A DNA stretch of 64,000 bases from Myroides guanonis (GCF_900114085.1 NZ_FORU01000007.1:1-64000); one strand, 5' to 3'; counted from the first letter of the stretch, positions 1 through 9,243 are shown. Notes: generated by a model not told the origin, from the letters alone. Made by a program: numbers and translations.

Positions 1-299
1 TTTATGGTCATAACACTTGTGATTTCATAAGCCACCTTAGCTTCCTGAATACTCATCTTTCCTTCTTTAATACTCAAAAGTACTTTCCGCTTTAGATTAG
101 TTGAATATCTACGAGCTTGTCGAGTATTAAAAAACTCTTGACTACCGTATTTTTGCATCCAACCATTGACCGTGGTTTTATTTAAATTATATTTATTTAT
201 AACTGAAATTTGTGTAGCTCCAAACTCAACTTCCTGGACCACTTTTTCTATGAACTTTAGATGGTAACGTTGACTGGTTTTTTGTCCTGATTTTTCCAT
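1..299 (-). CDS. IS3-family transposase, OrfA-like N-terminal part (partial)
   Basis: Reading down from ATG at 297-299, the minus strand stays open to the window edge (99 codons). The product begins MEKSGQKTSQRYHLKF, is basic and contains a helix-turn-helix of the IS3 OrfA / terminal-helix type (VINKYNLNKTTVNGWMQKYG, about residues 34-53). A second helical stretch, SIKEGKMSIQEAKVAYEI, looks like another DNA-binding helix pair. OrfA proteins bind the element ends and are normally followed by a DDE integrase OrfB, which would lie outside the window. The family call rests on architecture only. Confidence 0.65.
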   Translation of the reverse strand, partial: MEKSGQKTSQRYHLKFIEKVVQEVEFGATQISVINKYNLNKTTVNGWMQKYGSQEFFNTRQARRYSTNLKRKVLLSIKEGKMSIQEAKVAYEITSVMTI

Positions 300-341
300 T
301 TTTTCTTGTTTTGAACTGTACAGCTATTTCAGGACGGGTCA
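1..341 (-). mobile_element. end of an IS3-like insertion sequence (partial)
   Basis: The left edge of the window lies inside an insertion sequence read on the minus strand. The transposase start is at 299. Just outside it, at about 312-341, the minus strand reads TGACCCGTCCTGAAATAGC and onward, a plausible terminal inverted repeat beginning with the TGA typical of IS3 elements. The other end is outside the window, so the exact boundary and the target duplication cannot be confirmed. A coding fragment starts directly outside the element at 342. Confidence 0.6.
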
Positions 342-482
342 GAGGTTAAATGGACTTTGAATAGAGCTTTAAAGGATGTTGGATATAGAATAGGAGAGGT
401 AAAGTATAGTTTTAAAGGAGATTGCGGATTGACGGTAGAGAATCTACCAACCAACCAGCAACATAACTTCCTAACCTCGTAA
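342..482 (+). pseudogene. truncated C-terminal coding fragment abutting the IS
   Basis: From 342 to the TAA at 480-482 one plus-strand frame is open and reads protein-like (beginning EVKWTLNRALKDVGYRIGEV, 46 residues in total). It starts exactly where the insertion sequence seems to end and has no start codon of its own, as expected for the 3' remnant of a gene cut by the insertion. The last dozen residues are encoded by the low-complexity repeat that follows, so the original end may also be altered. I do not recognise the family. Confidence 0.35.
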
Positions 483-816
483 CAGCATAACAACCAACGA
501 ATATCGAGCATCTAACAACTAACAACCAATTACTATTCTCCCTTAGCTTCTTTGCTCATTAGCCTCTTAGCTATAAAAGTGACTTTCAATTACTCAAATT
601 ATAACTAACCCAAGTCTCGAACTATCGAGTTCTGAGCATTTAGTGAGTAACAACATAACTTCCTAACCTCGTAACAGCATAACAACCAACGAACATCGAG
701 CATCTAACAACTAACAACCAATTACCATTCTCCCTTAGCTTCTTTGCTCATTAGCCTCTTAGCTATAAAAATGACTTTCAATTACTCAAATTATAACTAA
801 CCCAAGTCTCGAACTA
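459..816. repeat. pair of ~166-bp direct repeats
   Basis: Bases 459-624 and 651-816 are near-identical, offset by 192 bp, with only a few substitutions (for example GAATATCGAG against GAACATCGAG, and TACTATTCTC against TACCATTCTC). The unit is made of short G-poor words such as AACAACTAACAACCAATTAC and has no sustained reading frame of its own. The copies look like a recent tandem-type duplication with a 26-bp spacer. Confidence 0.85.
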
Positions 817-847
817 ACCCAAGTCTCGAACTAACCCAAGTCTCGAA
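797..847. repeat. 17-bp tandem repeat, three perfect copies
   Basis: CTAACCCAAGTCTCGAA is repeated three times without change at 797-813, 814-830 and 831-847. The upstream copy of the 166-bp repeat has only one unit (about 605-621), so the triplication happened after, or independently of, the larger duplication. Confidence 0.9.
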
Positions 848-930
848 CTATCGAACATCGAGCATCGACTAACGACTAACGACTTTCGAACATCGAGCAT
901 CTAACATCGAGCATCTAACATCTAAAAACT
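841..930. repeat. short interspersed words (ATCGAGCATCTAAC type)
   Basis: The words CGAACATCGAGCATC, GACTAACGACTAACGACT and CATCGAGCATCTAACATC recur in overlapping tandem fashion. The same ATCGAGCATCTAAC word is present in both copies of the larger repeat upstream. No coding potential is visible. Confidence 0.7.
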
Positions 931-1118
931 AAAAATGAAAATCCGTATTACTAACAAGGTTTTGCGACCTCAGATTGGAATTCTACACACTTGTTTACGG
1001 ATACCTACAAGTAAAAACACACAACAATTTACGATGCTTTCAACGGGATGTTGGAACGCGTAACGGAAGAACTATGTCTTTAAAAAGGGGACAGTAGACA
1101 GTAGACGAGGGGGGGGGC
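931..1118. other. non-coding stretch with a nine-G run
   Basis: No convincing gene was found. A short frame starting ATGAAAATCCGTATTAC at 935 stops after about 40 codons. GACAGTAGACAGTAGAC is a short tandem duplication near 1090-1107, and a run of nine G follows at 1109-1117, striking in such AT-rich DNA. The run directly precedes the first copy of the dispersed palindromic element. Confidence 0.5.
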
Positions 1119-1179
1119 GGAGCGTTAAATAAATGTCTAGTAGACATTTATAGCGAACGAGCCAGCAGGCGTGGTGGCC
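1119..1179 (+). repeat. dispersed palindromic element, copy A
   Basis: The order is GGAGCGTTAA, then the palindrome AAATGTCTAGTAGACATTT, then AGCGAACGA, then GCCAGCAGGCG. The same order of parts recurs in other intergenic regions of this window (1327-1391, 2238-2303, inverted at 22011-22071). This copy has a perfect palindromic core. Confidence 0.75.
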
Positions 1180-1247
1180 ATAAAGGGGACAGGAAACTGA
1201 AGACAGTAATCAGATTTTAACTCCTTCGTCTCTTCGCAAATTTGCAG

Positions 1248-1296
1248 GACCGATCGTTAAGAAAATGTCTAGTAGACTAAAACTTTACGCTCGACC
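1248..1296 (+). repeat. dispersed palindromic element, copy B (shortened)
   Basis: This copy has GACCGATCGTTAAG, ATGTCTAGTAGACTAAAA and TTTACGCTCGACC. The outer GACCGA.CGTT and its inverse at the end pair imperfectly. It lacks the GCCAGCAGGCG tail. It is preceded by TTCGCAAATTTGCAGGA, closely matching the sequence before copy C. Confidence 0.65.
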
Positions 1297-1326
1297 TTAC
1301 TCCTTTGCTTCTTCGCTCCTTTGCAG

Positions 1327-1391
1327 GATCGAACGTTAAAAAAATGTCTAGTAAACATTTTTAGTGAAGAGGCCAGCAGGCGCAAGGGCTT
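1327..1391 (+). repeat. dispersed palindromic element, copy C
   Basis: GATCGAACGTTAA is followed by ATGTCTAGTAAACATTTTTAG and then GGCCAGCAGGCGCAAGGGC. It ends about 70 bp before the first complete gene and is followed by a G-poor leader (AACAACAAATCAACAAATTC). Confidence 0.7.
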
Positions 1392-1460
1392 CTAACAACA
1401 AATCAACAAATTCACAGATATACAAATCAACGAATTAGCTAATTAAAAAAATACAACCAA

Positions 1461-2162
1461 ATGAAAAACTCATTACAACTATTAATCAAAACTATATTGA
1501 TTATAACAACACTTATGCTAAGTGGAGCGAACTACGCTCAAAAGAAAGAAAAAGTAACCATTACAGGAAAGGTAACGGTAAAAGACACCGGAAAACCGCC
1601 GATAGGGATCATCACAGTCATTGAAAAGGGAGTAGCGGATTATTTGGTAGACGGAAATGAAATAGGAACAAACAGACACACCTTTGTGGAGAAAGATGGG
1701 AGTTTCAAGTTCACTATCAACAAAGGCGGAACAATCGTTATTCAAGATGGATATAACAGATATATGCCTAGAACACTTACTAAATTAGACAAGACTCAGA
1801 CCATAGATGTTGTTTTAAGTCCGTCTAAAAGAACGAGTCCACCTCCTTATCCAGCCAATCAATTAACAGATTTTGAAAAGAAAATAGATATTCATAAGCG
1901 CATCAAGATATCAGGTAAAATCAGTTTTCCTGACGGCAAACCTATGAAAGATGCAACTATAGGGCAGGTAGATGTATTTACTGAAAAAGTGCCTGGTAAT
2001 TGTGCACATATTTTCTCTGATAAAAATGGAAAATATGACTATACAGTGCTTAAAGGTGGTCGGATTGTTATAGGAGCACATGGCTATGAAATTTTAGAAT
2101 TTACGGCAACTAAAGATACCGTGATTACCGTGAAGATGATGAAGGTTAATCCTTTTAAATAG
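1461..2162 (+). CDS. secreted protein with two carboxypeptidase-regulatory-like domains
   Basis: A 233-residue protein with an N-terminal signal sequence (hydrophobic residues about 8-26, ending near ANYAQ), so exported. The mature part holds two related beta-sandwich-like units, about residues 31-122 (begins VTITGKVTVKDTGKP, contains NKGGTIVIQDGYNRYMPR) and 148-230 (begins IKISGKISFPDGKP, contains LKGGRIVIGAHGYEIL). They resemble carboxypeptidase-regulatory-like / CNA-B-type domains found at the N-terminus of SusC proteins, and a SusC gene starts 182 bp downstream. I infer a surface or periplasmic accessory role in the following uptake locus. No catalytic motif was seen; the exact function is unknown. 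Confidence 0.75.
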   Translation: MKNSLQLLIKTILIITTLMLSGANYAQKKEKVTITGKVTVKDTGKPPIGIITVIEKGVADYLVDGNEIGTNRHTFVEKDGSFKFTINKGGTIVIQDGYNRYMPRTLTKLDKTQTIDVVLSPSKRTSPPPYPANQLTDFEKKIDIHKRIKISGKISFPDGKPMKDATIGQVDVFTEKVPGNCAHIFSDKNGKYDYTVLKGGRIVIGAHGYEILEFTATKDTVITVKMMKVNPFK

Positions 2163-2237
2163 CTTACTAGATGTTAGTTGCTCGATGCTCGATTTTAGTG
2201 GTATTGGGTCAGTCTATAATCTAATCACCAACAACCA

Positions 2238-2303
2238 GGGCCGAGTGTTAAGTTTTAGTCCAGTGGACTAAAATAACGATGGAGCCAGCAGGCGCACGGG
2301 CTC
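2238..2303 (+). repeat. dispersed palindromic element, copy D
   Basis: GGGCCGAGTGTTAAG, the palindrome TTTTAGTCCAGTGGACTAAAA, then GGAGCCAGCAGGCGCACGGGC. It lies between the first gene and susC. The core differs in sequence from copy A but keeps its dyad symmetry (TTAGTCCAGTGGACTAA), which points to selection on the fold or on a binding site. Confidence 0.75.
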
Positions 2304-2344
2304 CTAACAACGAATAATTGCATTCACAAATCAACTTTTAAATT

Positions 2345-5344
2345 ATGAAAAACAAATACAACATAAGCTGTATCGGCTTACTGTGGTTGTTCTTTTGTTT
2401 ATCTACTTCACTCTATGCACAGGAAATTATTTCTGTGCAGGGTAGAGTAGATGGAGCAGAAGGTCCACTAGTAGGGGTGACCGTTCTTATTAAAGGAACA
2501 CAGTCCGCTACAGTAACTGACTATAACGGATCTTTTAAGATTAAAGCACCTAAAGGAGCGAGTTTGCTCTTTGAATATATGGGATACACTTCCCAAGAAA
2601 GGGAGGTGAAGGCAGACGTGCTAATTGTAAAACTCAATGAAAACACTGAGTCTTTGAAAGAGATTACGATCAACACGGGGTACTATTCTGTAAAGGAACG
2701 AGAACGCACGGGAAGCATCGCTAAAATTACCGCTAAGGATATAGAGTTGAGTCCTGTGGTGAATCCATTGCAAGCTATTCAAGGACGAATGGCAGGGGTT
2801 CATATTACACAAAACACCGGAATAGCTGGAGGAGGGTTTGATATTGAAATACGTGGTAGAAATAGCTTTCGTTCAAGTGGGGTGGGGGCAAATATTCCTT
2901 TATACATCATAGATGGATTACCAATCTCAGAAAATATTACAGCTAATAACTCCCTGCTTTCAGATAAGCTTTTCCAAAATAAAATAAGTGTTTTAAATGG
3001 GATTAACCCGAAAGACATTGAGAGCATTGAGATTTTAAAAGATGCAGATGCTACGGCTATTTATGGCTCACGTGGAGCAAATGGAGTGGTGTTGATTACT
3101 ACAAAGAAAGGAATAGCGGGTAAAACGCGTTTTACGATTAATTCTTCTACCAGCTTTTCAAAGGTTGGAAAGTTTATGGACATGATGAATACGCAACAGT
3201 TCAACCAAATGCGAGACGAGGCCTTTTCTAATGATGGAATCACCGTTTTTCCTGCAAATGCATATGATATGAACGGAATGTGGGATAGAAATCGCTACAC
3301 CGATTGGCAAAAAGAATTGATAGGTGGAACTGCGATTAGTAAGGATATTGCGTTGGGTGTTTCAGGAGGTAATGATTTCACAAGGTTTAATGTAAATCTT
3401 GCACATGGTGAGAATGGAACCGTTTTTCCACAATCGGGTAAAGGTTTTGTTAGAAACTCAGCTTTGATTAATTTAAACCATCGTTCGCAAGATGATAAAT
3501 GGAATATTAGTGTGATGGCGAATTATTCTGTTTCAACCAATGATTTACCATCAGCGGATTTAACCACTCCTGCGTTGAAACTACCTCCAAACGCACCTGC
3601 TTTATACCAGCCAAATGGAAAATTAAACTGGCAGGATGGTACTTTTAATAACCCTTTGGCTCCTCTGGGGAAAACCTATGATAGTGAAACACGACTATTG
3701 GTGTTGAACACACAAATCGGTTATAAGATTTTGCCATCAACGAGTATTAAGCTAAATGCTGGGGTGACCACTAATAGTATAGAAGATCGGGTTTTAGAAC
3801 CTCATACTATTTGGAACCCTTCCTTTAATCGAACTAGTGATTTTTGGTCTATTTCTCAAAAAGGAACTAATAACTCCGATTCATTTATCATTGAACCTCA
3901 AATTCATTTGGAAAAGAAGTTTAGAGACCATAGTCTAAAAGCTTTGGTCGGGGGAACCTTTCAATCGAATTCAAGTGATTTATTTAGCAATATGGGAATT
4001 GGGTTCAGTTCTAATGCTTTTATAACCAATATAGGTTTAGCTCAAATGCAAATCATCAACCAAGTTAAAGGGAGTGAGTATAAATATGCAGCACTTTTTA
4101 TTCGTTTGAATTATGCTTATAAGGATAAGTATATAGTGAACTTAACAGGGCGTAGAGATGGTTCTAGCCGTTTTGGAGATAACAATAAGTTTGGAAATTT
4201 TGGAGCGTTGGGTGCTGCTTGGATTTTTTCTGAAGAAACCTTTGCTAAAAATATGTCTTGGTTGAGTTTTGGTAAACTTAGAGGGAGTTATGGAACAACG
4301 GGCTCTGACAATGTAGGGGATTATATGTATTTGGATACTTATACCGCTAACACCGATCTTTATGATGGATTGTCGGGTTTATATCCCTCTCGTCTTTTTA
4401 ATCCCAACTACAGTTGGGAGAAAACAACTAAGTTGGAGATGGCGTTGGAATGGAGCTTGTTTAAGAATAGAATTAATGCAAGTTTGGCGTGGTATCAAAA
4501 CAGATCATCCAATCAGCTAATAGATATTAAACTACCCGGAATAACTGGCTTTCCTTCCATCACCGATAATTTCGGCGCTACCATTCAGAATAGAGGGTGG
4601 GAGTTCACTTTAAACACTATCAATGTTCGAAAGAAAGATTGGAGCTGGACTACGAACTTTAATATTTCACTTCCTGAAAACAAATTAATTGCTTTTGCTG
4701 GTTTGGAAGAATCTACTTATAAGAATAGCTATGTGGTTGGAAAGAGTATTAATCTAGTTTCGACCTACAATTATGAAGGTATTGATCTTTCAACAGGGCT
4801 TTACAAATTCACAGATTATGACAATAATAATATCATAAACACTCAAGATAAAAAAGTGTTTGTTGAACGAGAGATGAAGTTCCACGGTGGACTTCAAAAC
4901 ACCCTTTCGTATAAGAACTTTAGTTTAGACTTCTTGTTTCAATTCGTAAAACAAACAAATTTCAATTTTGATAATATAATGACCAGACCAGGCACTTTGA
5001 TTACTAATTATCCCGAAAGAGTTGTAGATAGATGGTCACCCTCCAATTTAGAGGGAAAATACCTGCAAGCTCATTCTTCAAGTAGTGCAGCTTCTAATAG
5101 TTATGGATTCTTAAGAGAAAGCAACCGTGCTATTTCGGATGCGTCTTTTATTCGCTTGAAGAATCTGTCTTTAGGCTATCAACTAGCTTTACCTAAACTT
5201 GGTATAGAACTATTGAATTTATATGTGCAAGGACAGAACCTTTGGACTTGGACTAATTATTACGGTATAGACCCAGAGTTTACATCTATTGGAAACTTAC
5301 CTCCATTGCGAACCATTTCTTTTGGAATGCAATTAACTTTTTAA
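2345..5344 (+). CDS. SusC/RagA-family TonB-linked outer-membrane transporter
   Basis: A 999-residue protein with a signal peptide (ending near SLYAQ), a carboxypeptidase-regulatory-like domain (about 28-108, VQGRVDGAEGPLVGVTVLIKG), a TonB-dependent receptor plug (about 118-235, with the typical IESIEILKDADATAIYGSRG and NGVVLITTKKG) and a long beta-barrel ending in aromatic F. Such proteins are about 1000 residues and import nutrients across the outer membrane with energy from TonB/ExbBD, capped by a SusD lipoprotein. The susD-like gene follows 10 bp after the stop. The neighbouring S9 peptidase suggests a peptide substrate; this is inference. Confidence 0.95.
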   Translation: MKNKYNISCIGLLWLFFCLSTSLYAQEIISVQGRVDGAEGPLVGVTVLIKGTQSATVTDYNGSFKIKAPKGASLLFEYMGYTSQEREVKADVLIVKLNENTESLKEITINTGYYSVKERERTGSIAKITAKDIELSPVVNPLQAIQGRMAGVHITQNTGIAGGGFDIEIRGRNSFRSSGVGANIPLYIIDGLPISENITANNSLLSDKLFQNKISVLNGINPKDIESIEILKDADATAIYGSRGANGVVLITTKKGIAGKTRFTINSSTSFSKVGKFMDMMNTQQFNQMRDEAFSNDGITVFPANAYDMNGMWDRNRYTDWQKELIGGTAISKDIALGVSGGNDFTRFNVNLAHGENGTVFPQSGKGFVRNSALINLNHRSQDDKWNISVMANYSVSTNDLPSADLTTPALKLPPNAPALYQPNGKLNWQDGTFNNPLAPLGKTYDSETRLLVLNTQIGYKILPSTSIKLNAGVTTNSIEDRVLEPHTIWNPSFNRTSDFWSISQKGTNNSDSFIIEPQIHLEKKFRDHSLKALVGGTFQSNSSDLFSNMGIGFSSNAFITNIGLAQMQIINQVKGSEYKYAALFIRLNYAYKDKYIVNLTGRRDGSSRFGDNNKFGNFGALGAAWIFSEETFAKNMSWLSFGKLRGSYGTTGSDNVGDYMYLDTYTANTDLYDGLSGLYPSRLFNPNYSWEKTTKLEMALEWSLFKNRINASLAWYQNRSSNQLIDIKLPGITGFPSITDNFGATIQNRGWEFTLNTINVRKKDWSWTTNFNISLPENKLIAFAGLEESTYKNSYVVGKSINLVSTYNYEGIDLSTGLYKFTDYDNNNIINTQDKKVFVEREMKFHGGLQNTLSYKNFSLDFLFQFVKQTNFNFDNIMTRPGTLITNYPERVVDRWSPSNLEGKYLQAHSSSSAASNSYGFLRESNRAISDASFIRLKNLSLGYQLALPKLGIELLNLYVQGQNLWTWTNYYGIDPEFTSIGNLPPLRTISFGMQLTF

Positions 5345-5354
5345 TTTATTTGTT

Positions 5355-6725
5355 ATGAACAATTTATATGCTCCTATAAAAAAGGGGGTAGGCCTATTGA
5401 TTTTAAGTCTATTCCTAATCGCCTGCGAAGACATGGTAGAAATCGAACTACCCGACAATCAACTCAACACGCCAGCTGTGTTTTCAGATAAGCACACCAT
5501 CAATGCGGCGCTTTCAAACATATATTCCAATTTTAGAGGAGCCTTCTTATTTGATGGAATGGGAGATGGAAACTTAAGTAAATACACGGATGAATTGGAA
5601 TCATTTCTTCAAGAGGATTTTTTTTATGCGAATAGTTTAACAGCTTCTGAACCTATTGTTAGCCAATTATGGAATCTATCTTATTCCGATATTTATCACA
5701 TCAATGCTTTTATAGAAGGATTAGAGGCTTCGAATGCTTTGGAGGAAAGGGATAAGAAAGCGCTGTTGGGAGAAGCTTATTTTTTAAGAGGCTTGTATTA
5801 TCATTATCTCACTCAGCTTTTTGGAGATATTCCCTATGTGACAACTACTGATTACAAAGCGAACAGTCGCATTGGAAAAAAGACCTATTTAGAGGTTTTA
5901 GATTTAGTGGAAAAAGATTTGAAAACAGCTTTGGAGTCTATGGATAATGCATATAGACATCCTGATCGTATTTATCCCAATAAAGCAGTAGTAGAACTGG
6001 TATTAGCAAAGAACTATCTATTGCAAAAGCGCTTTGATTTGGTGGAGCAATATGCTCAAAACATAATTGATAATCCACTTTATGTTTTAGAAACCGATTT
6101 AAACAAAGTGTTTAAAAAGAGTGCTTTTTCCACACTTTGGCAAAGAAGTCCTTACGATATATATCAAACAGAATCAAACACTCCAGAATCCGCAATTTAT
6201 AATTTTACGACTTTACCACCAACTCGAATAGCTTTATCCAATACTCAAATGCAAGCTTTTGAACCAAATGATTTAAGATTGCAACAATGGACGAAAGAAG
6301 TAACCAACGGTGTGGATTCTTATTGGCATGTTTATAAATATCAAGGTCTTTTTAATGCACCTATAGAATACTCTATCGTTTTCCGTTTGGAAGAGGCTTA
6401 TTTTATAAAAGCAGAAGCGTTGGCTTATCAAGAAAAAGTGTCAGATGCAGTGAATGTTTTAAACGAGATTCGAACTCGAAGAGGATTAATGGGTTTGCCT
6501 ACTACCTTGAACAAAGCTGATTTTATAACCGAATTGCTAGCTGAATATCAACGAGAGTTTTTCACAGAAGGTGGGCATCGTTTTCTAGATTTAAAGAGAA
6601 ACAATCGTCTACAAGATTTAGAACTCATTAAACCAAACTGGGAAACGAAGCACGCTTTACTTCCAATACCTGAATCTGAATTACTGTTGAACGAGAATCT
6701 AAAACCACAGAATTATGGGTATTAG
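5355..6725 (+). CDS. RagB/SusD-family nutrient-binding outer-membrane lipoprotein
   Basis: A 456-residue lipoprotein: the lipobox LIAC places the acylated cysteine at residue 24. The body has the SusD helical/TPR fold pattern, including RDKKALLGEAYFLRGLYYHYLTQLFGDIPY (split here as RDKKALLGEAYFLRG and YYHYLTQLFGDIPY) and the C-terminal NEIRTRRGL and REFFTEGGHRFLDLKR motifs. It is somewhat short for the family. SusD proteins cover the SusC barrel and bind the ligand. It lies 10 bp after susC, and its stop overlaps the start of the S9 peptidase, so the three are very probably one transcript. Confidence 0.93.
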   Translation: MNNLYAPIKKGVGLLILSLFLIACEDMVEIELPDNQLNTPAVFSDKHTINAALSNIYSNFRGAFLFDGMGDGNLSKYTDELESFLQEDFFYANSLTASEPIVSQLWNLSYSDIYHINAFIEGLEASNALEERDKKALLGEAYFLRGLYYHYLTQLFGDIPYVTTTDYKANSRIGKKTYLEVLDLVEKDLKTALESMDNAYRHPDRIYPNKAVVELVLAKNYLLQKRFDLVEQYAQNIIDNPLYVLETDLNKVFKKSAFSTLWQRSPYDIYQTESNTPESAIYNFTTLPPTRIALSNTQMQAFEPNDLRLQQWTKEVTNGVDSYWHVYKYQGLFNAPIEYSIVFRLEEAYFIKAEALAYQEKVSDAVNVLNEIRTRRGLMGLPTTLNKADFITELLAEYQREFFTEGGHRFLDLKRNNRLQDLELIKPNWETKHALLPIPESELLLNENLKPQNYGY

Positions 6726-9243
6726 GAAGTTCGGTTTGCTAGTAATTTTGTTATTATACTATACTATCTCGTTGGCTTCGCACCAACGGGATAGTATTTC
6801 TATAGATACTAGATGGAATCAATGGTTAATTTCATCCATTTCTTCGAAAGGAGATTGGGTATCTGTATATCTAAATTATCCAAATAACAGAAGTCAAAGT
6901 AAAGGATTCGCATTGCATATAGAAACTAAAAAGAGAATCGAGATAACAGGTATTTCTCAACACCAATTTACAGCGATAGATTTTCTAATCGGAAGGAGAG
7001 CAGCAGAAACAGTGGAGTTAGATTTAAAGACTCAAAAAGAAATTTCTTTAGGAAAGCTAAAACAGCAAGACTGGATAGAAGCCATGCAAACATTGTACTT
7101 TATAAATGAAAATAACCAATTGGTACTAAGAAAATATGAGAAGAAGGGCGCGAAAGAGATTCTTAAACTTGAGAAAATAGCGAGTTATTCCATGAACCCT
7201 TCCAAAAACCAGTTGTTATATCAAAAAGAAGGAGAAACCGTACTATACCATTTAGACTTAAAAACTTTGAAAGAGAAAAGGTTATTAGATTTAAAAGAAA
7301 GTTTCAGCGGAGCTACATGGAGTTTCTCAGAAGATGTCATAAGTAGTATTTTGGAAAATAAGAATATTGTATTGATAGATTTAAGCAAGGGAAGTTTTAA
7401 AACAATAGAACTGCCCAAAGAAGAAAGATCAATAAGTAATGTTTGGAGTAGTTTCTTTTCTAATAACGACCTTTTTATTAGTTATCAAGTTCTAAATGCT
7501 GTTGAAAAAGATCCTATTAAGGACTATTTAGATATATGGAATGGAAATGATCGAGAATTGAAATATAAAACAAGTGGTGCAGGATGGGGAGAATCGGGTG
7601 TTTATCCTCCAAAAATGGAAGGTGAAACGAAAGCGGTTGTTTATCAAAGTTCGAAAGAAGAACTTATTGTATTACCTCAGGATGCTAAAAAAAAGTATCT
7701 GAATATAGGAGTCCCGAATTATCTATTGGTATATGACCCTTTAGAATTGCAAGATTATTCAGAGACCTTTGAAAAGGTGCGCTATCGACTGTTTCAAATT
7801 GATACTGCAAAAGAAATAGGAGATTTAATTACCGCAATAAATTTTGAGAGTTACTATAGAAAATCACCTGATAATAGATATATTTTATACCCTAAAAACG
7901 ATATATGGGAGATTTATGATTTTGAGACTGGGAAGCGAATGTCTTTTTTGAATACAGATACATTTAATTTTCCTATATGGTCGTCTGATTCTCGATTTAT
8001 TTATTATCACAACTATGAAAACTTATTGCAATATGATGTTACAACCCAAAAAACTCGAAAGATTACGAATCTGAAAGGGAAGAATAGATTTTCAATAGTC
8101 AATTCAATACGAGAGGGCAATTCCGTTTATGTAGATGTAAATAAACCGACGCTTTTTTATATTGACCAACCCAATAATAAAACTTCATATTACAGTTTCT
8201 TTAAAGGAAAGTTGACAAATATTGTTGATACTACATCAAATAGATTAAACACCTCTTATTTGAACAGAGGAGTTTCAGATGATGGACAAACATTGGTGTG
8301 GACGGAGGAGAATTACAATCAACCCCCAACTGTGAAAGTATTTAGAAAAGGAAAGGTGACTACACTTTTAGAAGCTGCTGTTCCCAAAGAATTATACAAT
8401 TGGAGAAAACAAAAAGTGATTCACTACAAAGACAAATATGGAGTGGACTTAACAGGAGTACTTTGGTATCCAAAAGATTTTAACCATTCTATAAAATACC
8501 CAATGGTGACTTATATTTATGAGAGACAAAATGCTATAGGTTCTTATTTTGAGATTCCTAAGGTTTTTGATACTAAAGGATTTAATAGAACAGTTTTGAA
8601 CGAACAGGGTTATTTTGTTTTTCAACCCGATACCTATGTGTCGGAAGAAGGTGCTGGACTCTCTGCCTTGGAATGCGTTACTAAAGGCATTGAGACAATC
8701 ACTGCTTTAGAACCTGCTATAGACAAAACAAAGCTTGGCTTAATGGGACATTCATTTGGTGGTTATGAGACTAGTTTTATATTGAGTCAATCAAAATTAT
8801 TCGCAACAGGGGTAAGTGGAGCAGGGGCTCATGATTTAATTAGTTTTAATTATGAATATAATTATATGTTGAAAATGCCGAATTGGTTTAGAGTAGAGGG
8901 CCCTCAACAAGATTTAAGAGATTCATTTGGGGATAACTCAACCAAGTATTATAAAAATTCACCGATTCACTTTGCTCAGAATTTTGAAACACCTGTCTTG
9001 CTGTGGACGGGAATGAAAGACGATAATTCGAATTGGGAACAAACACGACATATGTACATTGCTTTAAAGCGTTATCAAAAACCTGTTATTGCACTGTTCT
9101 ACAAAAGGGAAGGGCATAGTTTCAATAATAAAAAAGAACAACTCGACTTGACCTATAGAGTGTTGGATTGGTTTGATTATTATTTGAAAGGGGAGACGAA
9201 TAAAGAGTGGATTGCAAAAGGAATTGACTACAATAATTATTAA
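6715..9243 (+). CDS. S9-family (prolyl oligopeptidase-type) exported serine peptidase
   Basis: An 842-residue protein with an N-terminal signal sequence (ending about residue 21), a long beta-propeller-like middle and an alpha/beta-hydrolase domain at the C-terminus. The nucleophile is Ser680 in GHSFGG; Asp769 or Asp770 (MKDDNSNW) and His801 (REGHSF) complete the triad in the expected order. Family members cleave short peptides, often after proline or in dipeptide steps. The start codon lies within the last codons of susD (11-bp overlap), indicating translational coupling. The pairing with SusCD suggests degradation of peptides brought in by the transporter. Confidence 0.92.
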   Translation: MGIRKFGLLVILLLYYTISLASHQRDSISIDTRWNQWLISSISSKGDWVSVYLNYPNNRSQSKGFALHIETKKRIEITGISQHQFTAIDFLIGRRAAETVELDLKTQKEISLGKLKQQDWIEAMQTLYFINENNQLVLRKYEKKGAKEILKLEKIASYSMNPSKNQLLYQKEGETVLYHLDLKTLKEKRLLDLKESFSGATWSFSEDVISSILENKNIVLIDLSKGSFKTIELPKEERSISNVWSSFFSNNDLFISYQVLNAVEKDPIKDYLDIWNGNDRELKYKTSGAGWGESGVYPPKMEGETKAVVYQSSKEELIVLPQDAKKKYLNIGVPNYLLVYDPLELQDYSETFEKVRYRLFQIDTAKEIGDLITAINFESYYRKSPDNRYILYPKNDIWEIYDFETGKRMSFLNTDTFNFPIWSSDSRFIYYHNYENLLQYDVTTQKTRKITNLKGKNRFSIVNSIREGNSVYVDVNKPTLFYIDQPNNKTSYYSFFKGKLTNIVDTTSNRLNTSYLNRGVSDDGQTLVWTEENYNQPPTVKVFRKGKVTTLLEAAVPKELYNWRKQKVIHYKDKYGVDLTGVLWYPKDFNHSIKYPMVTYIYERQNAIGSYFEIPKVFDTKGFNRTVLNEQGYFVFQPDTYVSEEGAGLSALECVTKGIETITALEPAIDKTKLGLMGHSFGGYETSFILSQSKLFATGVSGAGAHDLISFNYEYNYMLKMPNWFRVEGPQQDLRDSFGDNSTKYYKNSPIHFAQNFETPVLLWTGMKDDNSNWEQTRHMYIALKRYQKPVIALFYKREGHSFNNKKEQLDLTYRVLDWFDYYLKGETNKEWIAKGIDYNNY

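Noticed and set aside
329..511. 60-codon minus-strand frame
   Set aside because: It lies over the IS end, the plus-strand remnant and repeat DNA; its composition is that of a shadow frame.
841..930. Possible CRISPR-like array
   Set aside because: The repeated words overlap and vary, and there are no unique spacers of constant length and no cas genes.
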